Source: Verrucomicrobiales bacterium
Lineage (GTDB): Bacteria > Verrucomicrobiota > Verrucomicrobiia > Limisphaerales > UBA11320
DNA length: 33,882 nucleotides
Reading direction: 5' to 3'
NCBI GenBank assembly: GCA_016793885.1
Contig: JAEUHE010000046.1
Location: forward strand, 1 to 33,882
A program made the translations under genes and the position numbers. Numbering within the stretch: the first letter of the stretch is position 1; each line of letters opens with the position of its first letter. The notes below the pieces were generated by a model that was given only the letters and a program-made list of their open reading frames with translations, made no database searches and had not been told where the DNA came from. Shown one piece after another: positions 1 through 8,488 of the stretch.

Positions 1-181
1 CCGCCTGAAGCCCAATCCATGCAGTCGTTCAGCACGCGTTTGCTTGATCTTTTTGCGAAATCCTTCGTTGTTCGTCGCTTACGTATTTCGCTCAATACGC
101 TCGCTCCTCACGCCTCGGTTTTCGCAAAAACCTGCTGCGCAACCGCATGCCGCCCTACCGCATGGATTGGGCTGAAGGCGG
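1..181. repeat. Long imperfect palindrome (three nested inverted repeats)
   Basis: Three concentric inverted repeats share one centre near position 91. The outer arms 1-22 and 160-181 match at 20 of 22 positions, the middle arms 50-60 and 120-130 are a perfect 11-bp match, and the inner hairpin 82-87/94-99 has a perfect 6-bp stem with a 6-nt loop. Bases between the outer and middle arms also pair partly. The element may extend left of the window. A 70-aa ORF inside it (19-231) shows no protein family features and I do not call it. It looks like an interspersed palindromic repeat rather than a gene. Confidence 0.7.
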
Positions 182-382
182 AACTCCGTATAAGGGACCA
201 GGGAGCCCGATGGACTTTGGATCAATCTTAGTCCCACCCGGAAACGACCACACCCTCATGCCCTCCACGCCGCCCATTTTCTGCTGGCCTTGCCCGAGGC
301 TTCCCCCCTAAGTAGATGTTCATCGCACGAGCCGCCGATCCTTCGCGATGGTCTTCGGGGCTCCTGCCCATTGCCTCATCAC

Positions 383-1678
383 ATGAATAGCCCTCTGAAT
401 AGGCGGAGTTTCTTGGGTGGTCTGGCCGCCGGGTTTGCGGTCACACCGAGCCTGCTCGCCTCGGGAAGCAATCGTCCCGTGCCTCGTTCTCGCCCGAGAA
501 TCGCGGCACTGACGACCATCTACCATAAATACTCTCATTCCCAACATATCATCGATCGCTTTCTCGATGGTTATGGATGGAAGAGCGGACACCATCGCCC
601 GGAGATGGACATCGTTTCCCTGTATGTCCAGCAGGTGGGTGACAATGACCTGAGTCGTGAGCGCGCAAGCCGCCACTCCCAGATGAAGATCTATCCGACG
701 ATCGCCGAGGCACTGACCTGCGGGGGGAGTAACTTGGCGGTCGATGGGGTCCTGCTCATTGGTGAGCATGGCAAGTACCCGGTGAACGAGAAGGGCCAGA
801 CCCTCTACCCGCGCTACGAATATTTCCAGCAGATCGTGGACGTTTACCGTCGTTCGGGAAAGACCGCTCCGGTGTTCAATGACAAACACCTTTCTTGGAA
901 CTGGGACCACGCCCTCGAGATGGTGGAGACCTCGCGTCGCATGGGTTTCGGCCTGATGGCCGGATCGTCACTTCCGGTAACCTGGCGTCAGCCGTCTGCC
1001 GACCTGCCTCGTGGCGCGCGAGTTGAGGAGGTGGTGGGGATCTGGAGCGGGTGGCTCGACGGGGGTGACTTCCACGTGCTGGAAGCCATGCAATGCCTGA
1101 TGGAGCGTCGTCGCGGCGGCGAGACTGGTGTTCGCGCCGTGGAGGCCCTGCGCGGAGAACGCTTTTGGAAGGCGCTGGAGGCCGGATCCTGGGAAGCAGG
1201 AGGGTGGGATCGAAAATTGCTGGATTCGGCGTTGTCACGCAGCAACCAGCTGAACCCGTCTCGCGAGACCTACAGCAATGTCTTTCCGTCGACGGCCGAT
1301 TTAAAGCGGCTGGCACCTGATTCCTACGCTTATCGCATCGAATACCTGGATGGCTTGCGCGCCACCGTCGTTCAACTTCGCGGGAAGGTCGTGGGGGATT
1401 GCAATGTCGCCGCTCGACTGCACGGTGGGGAAGTCTTCTCGCTGCAGTTTTACCTGCCGTACTACACAATGAGGAATTTTTTCAGCCCGCTGGTTCATCA
1501 CATCGAGGCCCTCTTTAACACCGGTCGCTCTCCCTATCCGATCGAGCGCACGTTGCTGACCACCGGGCTTACGGCGGCGGGAATCGAATCCCTCTTCCAG
1601 CAGCAGCGCCGTTTGGAGACCCCGCACTTGCACATCCGGTATCAACCCACTCGCGAGTCCACCTACTGGAGAAGCTAA
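383..1678 (+). CDS. Tat-exported protein of unknown function, paralog 1
   Basis: A 431-aa protein from the ATG at 383. This start is preferred over an upstream in-frame start at 290 because it puts a twin-arginine signal (NRRSFLGG, followed by a hydrophobic stretch and LLASG) right at the N-terminus. It is therefore probably exported folded by the Tat system. The mature part begins with a beta-strand-like IAALTTIY, and shares blocks such as IYPTIAEAL, IGEHG, VFNDKHLSW, GSSLPVTWR and EAMQC(L/M)ERRRGGE with the next gene. These blocks are spread along the whole length. I do not recognise a characterised family. The alternation of strands and DGVLLIGEHG-type segments suggests a Rossmann-like alpha/beta fold, but no nucleotide-binding glycine motif is visible. 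Two bases separate it from the next gene, so the pair is surely co-transcribed. Confidence 0.85.
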   Translation: MNSPLNRRSFLGGLAAGFAVTPSLLASGSNRPVPRSRPRIAALTTIYHKYSHSQHIIDRFLDGYGWKSGHHRPEMDIVSLYVQQVGDNDLSRERASRHSQMKIYPTIAEALTCGGSNLAVDGVLLIGEHGKYPVNEKGQTLYPRYEYFQQIVDVYRRSGKTAPVFNDKHLSWNWDHALEMVETSRRMGFGLMAGSSLPVTWRQPSADLPRGARVEEVVGIWSGWLDGGDFHVLEAMQCLMERRRGGETGVRAVEALRGERFWKALEAGSWEAGGWDRKLLDSALSRSNQLNPSRETYSNVFPSTADLKRLAPDSYAYRIEYLDGLRATVVQLRGKVVGDCNVAARLHGGEVFSLQFYLPYYTMRNFFSPLVHHIEALFNTGRSPYPIERTLLTTGLTAAGIESLFQQQRRLETPHLHIRYQPTRESTYWRS

Positions 1679-1680
1679 CC

Positions 1681-2940
1681 ATGAATCGACGACATTTCCT
1701 TCACAGCTTGGGTGCGGCCGGCTTGGCAGTCGGCGTTGCTCCGGTCTGCGGTGCGACGGTATCAAACAAGCCACTTCGGGTGGCGATTGTTACCACGGTC
1801 TGGACCTATCTCTCCCATGCCCAACACATGGGCGATCGCTTTCTGGTCGGCTACCCGCGTCATGGTTCGTGGCATCTACCTCCTCTCAAGGTGGTGTCCC
1901 TGTACGTCGACCAGCGTCCGGCTGGCGACCTGAGCGCGCAGCGCGCCCGCGAACATGGGTTTTCGATCTACCCCACCATTGCCGAAGCCCTGCGCTGCGG
2001 GGGATCGCGTCTGGCGGTGGATGCGGTGGTGATTATTGGCGAGCACGGGGACTATCCACGGAATGCCAAGGGACAGATTCTGTATCCCCGGTATGAGTTT
2101 TTTCAGGAAGCCGTGCGAGTCTTCGAACAGGACGGTCGAGCGGTCCCGGTCTTCAACGACAAGCACCTTTCCTATAGCTGGGAGAAGGCCCGGCGGATGG
2201 TCGCCGATTCCAAGCGCTTGAAGTTCCCCTTCCTGGCTGGCTCGTCGCTGCCGGTCACGTGGCGGCTCCCCGCGGTCGAGATTCCCTATGGTGCCCGCAT
2301 CAAGGAAGCGCTGATGGTGGGAGTAGGGGGATCGGATCCCATGGACTATCATGCCTTGGAGGCGATGCAGTGCATGGTGGAGCGACGTCGGGGCGGGGAG
2401 AGTGGCATCCGCTCCGTCCAGATGCTGGAGGGCGATGCGGTCTGGCGGGCGGGAGAGCAGGGGCGCTGGTCTCGTCGGCTCCTGCAGGCGGCGTTGTCCC
2501 GCTCGGATTCTTTGCAGGGAGATTCCGACCTCGATTCGCGCCCTCAGGACTTGGCCTCGAACGGGAAGCTTGCCGGGTTGGTCAAGAATCCGGCTGCCTA
2601 CTTGATCGAACGGAACGATGGGCTGCGCACCACACTGCTTATGTTGAACGGCGCGTTGCAGGACTTCAACTTCGCCGCGGAGTTGCCGAATGGAGAGATC
2701 GTTTCGACCCAGTTCTTCTTGCCGCCTACCCCGAACGTGACGTACTCGGCCTGCTTGGTGGCTCAAATCGAGGAGATGATTGTCAAGGGACGCGCACCCT
2801 ATCCGGTGGAGCGCACCCAGATTTCCAGCGCGATGCTCGATCGCTGTTTGGACTCGAAGGTGTCGGGATATGCACGGATCGAGACTCCCGAACTCAACAT
2901 TCGCTATCGGGCTCCACGGGAATCTCGGTTTGGGGGCTGA
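1681..2940 (+). CDS. Tat-exported protein of unknown function, paralog 2
   Basis: A 419-aa protein that starts two bases after the stop of its paralog, with a GGAG ribosome binding site at 1668-1671 placed 9 nt before the ATG. The N-terminus MNRRHFLHSLGAAGLAVG is a typical Tat signal ending near VCGA. It is collinear with the upstream gene over its full length, with conserved AQHMGDRF, SLYVDQ, IYPTIAEAL, VPVFNDKHLS, AGSSLPVTWR, EAMQCMVERRRGGESG and a C-terminal ETPELNIRYR, so the pair arose by tandem duplication of the whole gene. Function is unknown. Conserved His, Asp and Lys in FNDKHLS and the EHG segment could form an active or ligand site, but that is speculation. Confidence 0.87.
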   Translation: MNRRHFLHSLGAAGLAVGVAPVCGATVSNKPLRVAIVTTVWTYLSHAQHMGDRFLVGYPRHGSWHLPPLKVVSLYVDQRPAGDLSAQRAREHGFSIYPTIAEALRCGGSRLAVDAVVIIGEHGDYPRNAKGQILYPRYEFFQEAVRVFEQDGRAVPVFNDKHLSYSWEKARRMVADSKRLKFPFLAGSSLPVTWRLPAVEIPYGARIKEALMVGVGGSDPMDYHALEAMQCMVERRRGGESGIRSVQMLEGDAVWRAGEQGRWSRRLLQAALSRSDSLQGDSDLDSRPQDLASNGKLAGLVKNPAAYLIERNDGLRTTLLMLNGALQDFNFAAELPNGEIVSTQFFLPPTPNVTYSACLVAQIEEMIVKGRAPYPVERTQISSAMLDRCLDSKVSGYARIETPELNIRYRAPRESRFGG

Positions 2941-2994
2941 GTTCGTGGAGTGGGCGGTTAGAAGTGCGTGAGGCTTGGAAAGGAAAAGTCACCC

Positions 2995-3168
2995 AGGTAG
3001 GGCGAGACTCCGTCGAGTCCTTGAATGCTCCAGGCTCAGCTGCACGCCGAGGGTGATCCCCGATGAGGGCCTCACCACGTGGATGCTCCCTCTGCGGTTC
3101 TCGCGGACGCTCCCTCACCCCTTTGAAACGTTGGGCATTCATCGGCTCGACGGAGTCTCTCCCTACCT
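2995..3168. repeat. Inverted repeat, 23-bp arms
   Basis: The arms 2995-3017 and 3146-3168 are reverse complements at 22 of 23 positions. Pairing continues inward less perfectly (TGAATGC on one side, GCATTCA on the other). The roughly 130-bp centre has no convincing ORF. The element fills most of the 267-bp gap between the paralog pair and the aminotransferase, and is best read as an interspersed palindromic repeat that could fold in RNA. Confidence 0.65.
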
Positions 3169-3207
3169 TGTTGGAGGTTGGTGGCCTCAGCTCCCGATCT
3201 TTGACTC

Positions 3208-4419
3208 TTGCAGCTTCCCGTGAAACCTGGCATCACGAGCCCCCATTTCGTTTTGCCTGTGGCTGACTTACTCTATTCCGATCCCGAACGGTTTTGGGCT
3301 CGACTGCGGGATGAACACTTCCTGCTCGCGCCATCCCGAGTCTTTCTCAATCCTGGCAGCCTGGGCGTCATGCCGCGGTCGGTGCTCCAGGCGGTGACTG
3401 ATTCGCTGACGCGCGGGGCGGAGTATCGCAGCGATGTCATGCATCGCTGGGGCTATGAGGCTTTGGAAGCGGAACGATCCGAGATGTCGGAATTCTTGGG
3501 CTGTCGCCTCGAAGAGCTGGCGTTCACCCACAACTGTACCGAGGCGATGAGCTACATCGCGAACGGTTTAGAACTCCAAGCGGGGGATGAGGTGCTCACA
3601 ACCAATCAGGAGCATCCCGGAGGCAGTGCGTGCTGGAAACTGCGTCAGGCACGCCATGGGATCGTTGTTCGCGAGGTGGAGATTCCGCTGACTCCCCAGG
3701 GCCCGGAGGAGTTGGTAGACCGAATTCTTTCCGCGATATCGCCTCGGACGCGGGTGCTGAGCTTCAGCGGCGTGACCAGCCCCACCGGATTGGTTTTGCC
3801 GGCCAAGGAGATCTGTCGTGGCGCCCGTGAACGAGGGCTGATCGTGGTTCTCGATGGGGCACATATGGACGGTCAGGTGCCGGTGAATCTCCGCGACTTG
3901 GGATGCGATTATTTTGCCGGCAGCCCGCATAAATGGCTGTTCGCCCCCCCAGGCTGTGGCTTGCTCTTCGGGCGGGACACCCTTCTGGACGCCTTGTGGC
4001 CGTCGGTGGTCTCGGCGGGTTGGGACAATAAGGCCGGGCTGCATGCCGCCCGCTTCATGATGACCGGCACCAATAATCGATCGACGATTGATGGCATGAT
4101 CGCGGGACTGCGTTTCCTGAGGAACCTGGGCGAGTCCGTCACCTTTGCTCGCATGCATCAGTTGGCTCGTTTGACCCGCGGTCTCGCCGCCAGTCGGGAC
4201 TACCTCGAGGTGATCACTCCGGACGACTCACGCCTGTTTCAGGCCATGGTCTCCATCCGATTCAAAACGGATCCTGGGGAGTCCTTGTGGTCTGCTTTGG
4301 TGGCGGCCAACATCCATGTGTTGCGCGGTCAGCGCCTTCGCCTCTCGACCCAGGTTCATACGCGGCCCTCCGACATCGAAACATTCTTCGCCGTCTGCGA
4401 CCAGGTGCTCGCTTGCTGA
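3208..4419 (+). CDS. Class V PLP-dependent aminotransferase family protein
   Basis: About 400 aa, matching the fold-type I class V aminotransferase family (isopenicillin-N epimerase and cysteine-desulfurase-like). Visible landmarks are FLNPGSLGVMP near the start, THNCTEAM and NQEHPGG, the PLP-ring Asp in VVLDGAHMDGQ (D216), and the Schiff-base lysine in GSPHKWLFAPPGCG (K242), followed by a C-terminal small domain. The family uses PLP in desulfuration, epimerisation or transamination; the substrate cannot be read here. The start is uncertain: TTG at 3208, GTG at 3220 and GTG at 3259 are all in frame and none has a clear ribosome binding site. The protein has no signal peptide, so it is cytoplasmic. 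It opens a run of closely spaced plus-strand genes; the next gene starts 8 bases after its stop. Confidence 0.9.
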   Translation: MQLPVKPGITSPHFVLPVADLLYSDPERFWARLRDEHFLLAPSRVFLNPGSLGVMPRSVLQAVTDSLTRGAEYRSDVMHRWGYEALEAERSEMSEFLGCRLEELAFTHNCTEAMSYIANGLELQAGDEVLTTNQEHPGGSACWKLRQARHGIVVREVEIPLTPQGPEELVDRILSAISPRTRVLSFSGVTSPTGLVLPAKEICRGARERGLIVVLDGAHMDGQVPVNLRDLGCDYFAGSPHKWLFAPPGCGLLFGRDTLLDALWPSVVSAGWDNKAGLHAARFMMTGTNNRSTIDGMIAGLRFLRNLGESVTFARMHQLARLTRGLAASRDYLEVITPDDSRLFQAMVSIRFKTDPGESLWSALVAANIHVLRGQRLRLSTQVHTRPSDIETFFAVCDQVLAC

Positions 4420-4427
4420 TCCAGCTG

Positions 4428-5444
4428 ATGAAAATTCGCCCGTCCACTCACGAATTCTTTGGTGGCCCCTGGCCTGACGGGTCCCCGGTCCGGTTCGGCC
4501 CGAACTCCGTCACCCGCTGGATGGTAGGGCTCATGATCGCCTCAGGGCTGACCGGGGCGGCCTTTTCCGCCGAGTGGACCATCCGCAACTCCGGCACGCG
4601 GCAAATTTTGAGTGGGGTGGAATGGTACAACGGACTGTTCCTCGCCGTGGGTTCCCAAGCCGGCTTGAAAAGCGCCGCTGGCGCTCCTCTGCAAAACCTC
4701 TTGCTGGCATCCAGAGGAGGGGAGGTCTGGCTGCCTCAATCTCTCCTTGTCAAAAACTCGCTTGCTGACCTCCACGCGGTTGGCACGAACCTGGTTGCGG
4801 TGGGCCACGAGGGGACCGTCTTGATCTCGGGCGGGGGCGGACGATGGGTAACCGGCATGTCCGAGGGACGTGGCACTCTGCACTCCGTGGTTGCGGGCGC
4901 GGGTCGTTGGGTGGCCGTGGGTGCCGGAGGGGTCCTGCAGACCTCTTCGGACGCTCACCGGTGGCAACTGATCTCCGGCCCAACACGATGGAGCCTCATG
5001 CGCGTCGCCCATGGACATGGCGCATTTATAGCGGTGGGTGACCTGGGGACCATCCTGCGCAGCACGAACGGGTTGGATTGGACGCTTCACCCTGGCGGTA
5101 CGCGCAATCTGCTGCTGGGAGTTGCAGCATATAACGGTGGATTCGTGGCGGTGGGCGATCAAGGAACCATTCTGCTGTCGAAGGATGGTTTGAGCTGGCA
5201 GGCGGCGAAATCCAACACTCGAGCCTTGCTCACCAGCGTGACTGATGGTCCTCGGGGGTTGGTTGCGGTGGGAGCGGGCGGAACGGTGGTGAGCAGTGCT
5301 GACGGACAAACTTGGGTGGCCTCTCAGCATCGACCGCATGCCCTGCTTTTAGATGTGGCGAGCGGAGGAGGAAGCTATGTTGCCGTTGGCGACCTGGGTT
5401 GCATTTTGCAGTGGGCGGACCTGAGGGTTCCGTCGCCGCCATGA
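4428..5444 (+). CDS. Exported beta-propeller protein with seven AVG repeats
   Basis: 338 aa from the ATG at 4428; a second ATG at 4521 would place the hydrophobic signal (MVGLMIASGLTGAAFSA) directly at the N-terminus and is an equally good start. After the signal the protein consists of about seven repeats of roughly 40 aa built on the pattern aromatic/hydrophobic-(V/I)AVG-D-x-G-T-I-L-x-S-x-D-G-x-x-W (for example FVAVGDQGTILLSKDGLSW). This resembles BNR/Asp-box or WD40/YVTN-like blades and predicts one seven-bladed propeller. Such proteins usually act as secreted binding or scaffold proteins; no enzymatic residues are evident. It lies 8 bases behind the aminotransferase and 45 bases before the DUF4197-like gene. 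Confidence 0.82.
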   Translation: MKIRPSTHEFFGGPWPDGSPVRFGPNSVTRWMVGLMIASGLTGAAFSAEWTIRNSGTRQILSGVEWYNGLFLAVGSQAGLKSAAGAPLQNLLLASRGGEVWLPQSLLVKNSLADLHAVGTNLVAVGHEGTVLISGGGGRWVTGMSEGRGTLHSVVAGAGRWVAVGAGGVLQTSSDAHRWQLISGPTRWSLMRVAHGHGAFIAVGDLGTILRSTNGLDWTLHPGGTRNLLLGVAAYNGGFVAVGDQGTILLSKDGLSWQAAKSNTRALLTSVTDGPRGLVAVGAGGTVVSSADGQTWVASQHRPHALLLDVASGGGSYVAVGDLGCILQWADLRVPSPP

Positions 5445-5489
5445 TTTGGACTTGAGGCCTCCGCGGCTGGGTGCTATTGCCAGCGGGTG

Positions 5490-6419
5490 ATGCTTCTTCG
5501 CCTGAATCTGATGAATCTTCGGACCGCCTTTGCTCTCGTTGGGTGTTTAGTGATGGCTGCCCACCCTACCGGTGCGCAAACGCCGGTGTCCACGCTCGAT
5601 ACCAAGCCTGCTTTCATGCAGGTGGTGACCAACTTCGTTTATCGTACGAATGCCATTGTGGTGACCAACTACGTCGTCACCACCAATGCCGTCGCTGTTA
5701 CCAATTATTACAACGCCCAAGGGGTTTTCCTTCAGCCGGTCACCAGCATCCCGGGGCTGGTTCCGATTCCTCAGACTCCTGTCCCGGCGGCCGCGCCTGC
5801 GCCTGCTCCTGCTCCAGCCGCTCCGGATCCGGCGGTGGTCAAGGCCGGCCAGCTCCAGGCGGTGCGTGATCTGCTCATACAAGGTTTAGCCACCTCCTCA
5901 AACCAGCTGGCCCTTGCGGGCAGCTTTACCACCAACGTTCAGCAGCAGATCCAGATCCCGCAGGGGTTGACCTCGTTTGATCGACGCAAGAGCCAGTCCC
6001 TGATCACGGCGATGAATTTGACGGCGGAGAAGGCCGCCCCGTCGGTGATCGCGCTGCTGGCCAAGACCGCGGGCCAATTCCAAACCGACGACCCGGCTGC
6101 GGTGATCAAGGGGAATGCCGATGCCGCGACTCGCGGCTTCCTGACCTCGCAGCGGCCGGCGTTGGATCCCCAGATTTTCCTGCTGGTGCAGCAGGCCGCG
6201 GCCGACACCCGGCTTCGAGAGACTTACAACAGTGTGATGCTCAAGGGCGGGGGGTTGCTGGGTGCCGTTCTGGGCTCGGGCCCGGCGGTGGATATCGAGG
6301 CTCATGTTACTCAGGGGCTGCTGCAAGCCATTGTTAACCACTGGGCCGTCCAGGAGAAAACCATTCGAACCGATGCTGCTGCGCGAAAGACCCCGGCGCT
6401 GCAGCAGGCCTTCAAATAG
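5490..6419 (+). CDS. Exported DUF4197-like protein
   Basis: About 309 aa. In-frame starts are GTG 5487, ATG 5490 and ATG 5511; the last gives the most compact signal peptide (MNLRTAFALVGCLVMAAHPTGAQ). After the signal comes a Thr/Asn/Val-rich segment (FVYRTNAIVVTNYVV), then an Ala-Pro linker around residues 95-112. The C-terminal two thirds resemble the DUF4197 family: a helix with LTAEKAAPSVIALL, the DPAAVIKGNADAATRGFL block, and a terminal KTIRTDAAARKTPALQQAF segment. DUF4197 proteins are exported helical proteins of unknown function, so no role can be given. The N-terminal extension and linker are extra relative to the usual family layout as I know it. Confidence 0.78.
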   Translation: MLLRLNLMNLRTAFALVGCLVMAAHPTGAQTPVSTLDTKPAFMQVVTNFVYRTNAIVVTNYVVTTNAVAVTNYYNAQGVFLQPVTSIPGLVPIPQTPVPAAAPAPAPAPAAPDPAVVKAGQLQAVRDLLIQGLATSSNQLALAGSFTTNVQQQIQIPQGLTSFDRRKSQSLITAMNLTAEKAAPSVIALLAKTAGQFQTDDPAAVIKGNADAATRGFLTSQRPALDPQIFLLVQQAAADTRLRETYNSVMLKGGGLLGAVLGSGPAVDIEAHVTQGLLQAIVNHWAVQEKTIRTDAAARKTPALQQAFK

Positions 6420-6423
6420 GGCG

Positions 6424-7557
6424 ATGTCCCGACTTGGCGGGAGTTTACTGTGGGTGGGGCTCGGTCTCGCCTGCGGGCCTTTGCTTATGTCCCAAACGCC
6501 ATCGCCATCCTTGTCGCCATCGCTCGGCATGGCCAATCACGAACGGTGGATGTCGGCGGCCCCGGCAGTGCCGGAGTTCATTGTTCCCGCGACGGTGGAA
6601 GAATGGATCCCGAAGCGGCATGAGATCCGCTCTCGGCTCCTTTCGCTGCTAGGCGAGCTCCCGGCTCGGCCCCGGGTGCCCCAGGTTCGCTTGGTGAGCC
6701 GAGTCCAGCGAGACGGCTTCGTGGAGGAAATGTTCCAGTTCGACAATGGCGCGGGCGCCGTCGTCACCGGCACCTTGCTGCTTCCCGAGAAACGCTCGGG
6801 ACTCGCTCCGGCGGTGCTCTATTGCCATTGGCATGGCGGACACTATGACTCGGGACGCCAGGAGCTTTTCCAGACCAATGCCGTTCCGGAACCACCCGGC
6901 CCAGCTCTCGTTCGGCAGGGTTATGTGGTGCTGGCGATCGATGCCTATTGCTTCGGCGAACGAAACGGCGCCGGCCCCGGTGGGGCGGCGGAGAAGGGCT
7001 CGGGCGGTGAAATGACCGCCTCCAAGTTCCAGCTCTGGATGGGACGTACGCTGTGGGGGATGATGATCAGGGATGATCTCATGGCGTTGGATTATCTGTG
7101 CAGCCGTCCCGAGGTGGATGCTCAGAGAATCGCCGTTACTGGTATCAGCATGGGGGCCACCCGAACCTGGTGGATTACCGCTTTGGACGACCGTCCTAAG
7201 ACCGGCATCGCGGTCGGGTGTTTGACCCGGTATCAAGACCTCATTCAGGCCGAGGGACTCAAGCATCATGGGATTTACTACTTTGTTCCCGGGATGCTTC
7301 GTCACTTTGACACGGAGGCGGTGGTTGCTCTTTCGGCCCCGCGGCCGATGTTGTTTATGACCGGAGATAAGGATCAGGGTTCTCCCGCTTCGGGAATCCG
7401 AACCATTGATGCCAAAGTCCGGCTGATCTATGGGCTGCATGGCCGTGCGGATGCTTTCGTGAATGAGATCTATCCGGGAGTGGGGCATGTCTACACGCCC
7501 GAGATGTGGCGGCGGACCCTGGCTTGGTTGGATCGGGAGCTGAGCCCGAAGTTTTGA
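6424..7557 (+). CDS. Exported alpha/beta hydrolase (esterase-like)
   Basis: 377 aa from the ATG at 6424, four bases after the previous stop; the longer frame from 6262 would overlap that gene and is rejected. A hydrophobic N-terminus (LLWVGLGLACGPLLMS) looks like a signal peptide. The core is an alpha/beta hydrolase of the acetyl-xylan-esterase/dienelactone-hydrolase kind: an oxyanion strand in VLYCHWHGGHY, the nucleophile elbow GISMG (S242), a probable acid in TGDKDQGSP (D315 or D317), and the catalytic His in PGVGHVYT (H355). It probably cleaves ester bonds of a sugar or natural-product substrate in the periplasm; the substrate cannot be inferred. Confidence 0.87.
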   Translation: MSRLGGSLLWVGLGLACGPLLMSQTPSPSLSPSLGMANHERWMSAAPAVPEFIVPATVEEWIPKRHEIRSRLLSLLGELPARPRVPQVRLVSRVQRDGFVEEMFQFDNGAGAVVTGTLLLPEKRSGLAPAVLYCHWHGGHYDSGRQELFQTNAVPEPPGPALVRQGYVVLAIDAYCFGERNGAGPGGAAEKGSGGEMTASKFQLWMGRTLWGMMIRDDLMALDYLCSRPEVDAQRIAVTGISMGATRTWWITALDDRPKTGIAVGCLTRYQDLIQAEGLKHHGIYYFVPGMLRHFDTEAVVALSAPRPMLFMTGDKDQGSPASGIRTIDAKVRLIYGLHGRADAFVNEIYPGVGHVYTPEMWRRTLAWLDRELSPKF

Positions 7558-7596
7558 GTCGCTTGCTGAAGGTGACTTTTCCATACTTTCATCGTG

Positions 7597-8478
7597 ATGA
7601 AGTCAATGACGGGTCATGGATGGGGCGAGCACGCGGTCGATGGTCATAAGATCTCCGTGGAGCTGAGTTCGGTGAATCGCAAACAGAGCGAGATCACGGT
7701 CAATATGCCTCGCGAACTGGATGCCTTGGAATCCCGGATTCGCGATGAAGTCAACCGCAAGGTGGCGCGGGGGCGCGTGCTGGTGAGCATTTCGCTGCAT
7801 GCCATGGAAGGGCAGGAGGCGGCCTCGGTTGCCCTGAACGTTCCGTTGGCGCGCGCCTACACCAAAGCCTTTCGTAAGCTTGCCAAAGACCTCGGGCTTA
7901 ATAGCGAAGTGACCCTGGACCAGGTGCTTCGATCTCCTGGCGTGGTTCAAAACAATCAGGGCCTGGCGGAGCCGGAATCCTATTGGGCTGGGATCAAGGC
8001 CGCCTTGGAGAAGGGTCTTGAACAGTTGGTTCAAATGCGGGAGCGGGAGGGAAAACATCTGCTCAAGGACTTGAGCTCCCGGATTAAATCCATGCGGCAG
8101 GCGGTGGCGCGCGTGCAGAAGCAAGCGCCGCAGGTGCAGGAACGCTATCGTCAAAATCTGCTGGAACGAATCCGGGCTGCCGGTTTGGACAACGCCGATC
8201 TTCAGGACGATCGTCTGCACAAGGAGGTCATCTACTTCGCGGATCGATCGGACATATCCGAAGAGCTGACCCGTTTGCGCGCCCATTTTGATCAGTTTGA
8301 CACAGTAGTCCAGCAGGCGGATCCGGTTGGCCGAACCCTTGACTTTCTGGCGCAGGAATTGAATCGGGAGATCAACACCCTGGGAGCCAAGGCGAACGAC
8401 AGCCAGATTTCCCGAGAAGTGGTGCTGCTGAAGACCGAGTTGGAAAAGTTTCGCGAACAGGTTCAGAACGTCGAATGA
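7597..8478 (+). CDS. yicC: YicC-family endoribonuclease
   Basis: 293 aa from the ATG at 7597 (a GTG directly before it at 7594 is also in frame). The family signature MKSMTGHG at the N-terminus, SSVNRKQSEI nearby, and the C-terminal LDFLAQELNREINTLGAKAND segment identify the YicC/YloC family (YicC_N plus DUF1732), at the usual length. Members are cytoplasmic oligomeric endoribonucleases, implicated in small-RNA turnover in E. coli. It lies 10 bases upstream of gmk, a gene order common across bacteria. Confidence 0.93.
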   Translation: MKSMTGHGWGEHAVDGHKISVELSSVNRKQSEITVNMPRELDALESRIRDEVNRKVARGRVLVSISLHAMEGQEAASVALNVPLARAYTKAFRKLAKDLGLNSEVTLDQVLRSPGVVQNNQGLAEPESYWAGIKAALEKGLEQLVQMREREGKHLLKDLSSRIKSMRQAVARVQKQAPQVQERYRQNLLERIRAAGLDNADLQDDRLHKEVIYFADRSDISEELTRLRAHFDQFDTVVQQADPVGRTLDFLAQELNREINTLGAKANDSQISREVVLLKTELEKFREQVQNVE

Positions 8479-8488
8479 CCATCAGTCG

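Noticed and set aside
19-231. 70-aa plus-strand ORF at the left edge
   Set aside because: It lies almost wholly within the 181-bp palindrome and its amino acid pattern shows no protein-like features.
290-382. Upstream extension of the first Tat protein
   Set aside because: The ATG at 383 places the twin-arginine signal at the N-terminus; the extension is Pro/Cys/Arg-rich and uninformative.
876-1469. 197-aa minus-strand ORF antisense to the first Tat protein
   Set aside because: Arg/Pro/Ser-rich shadow frame of a well supported gene on the other strand.
6262-6423. N-terminal extension of the alpha/beta hydrolase
   Set aside because: It overlaps the DUF4197-like gene; the ATG at 6424 begins a signal peptide four bases after that gene's stop.
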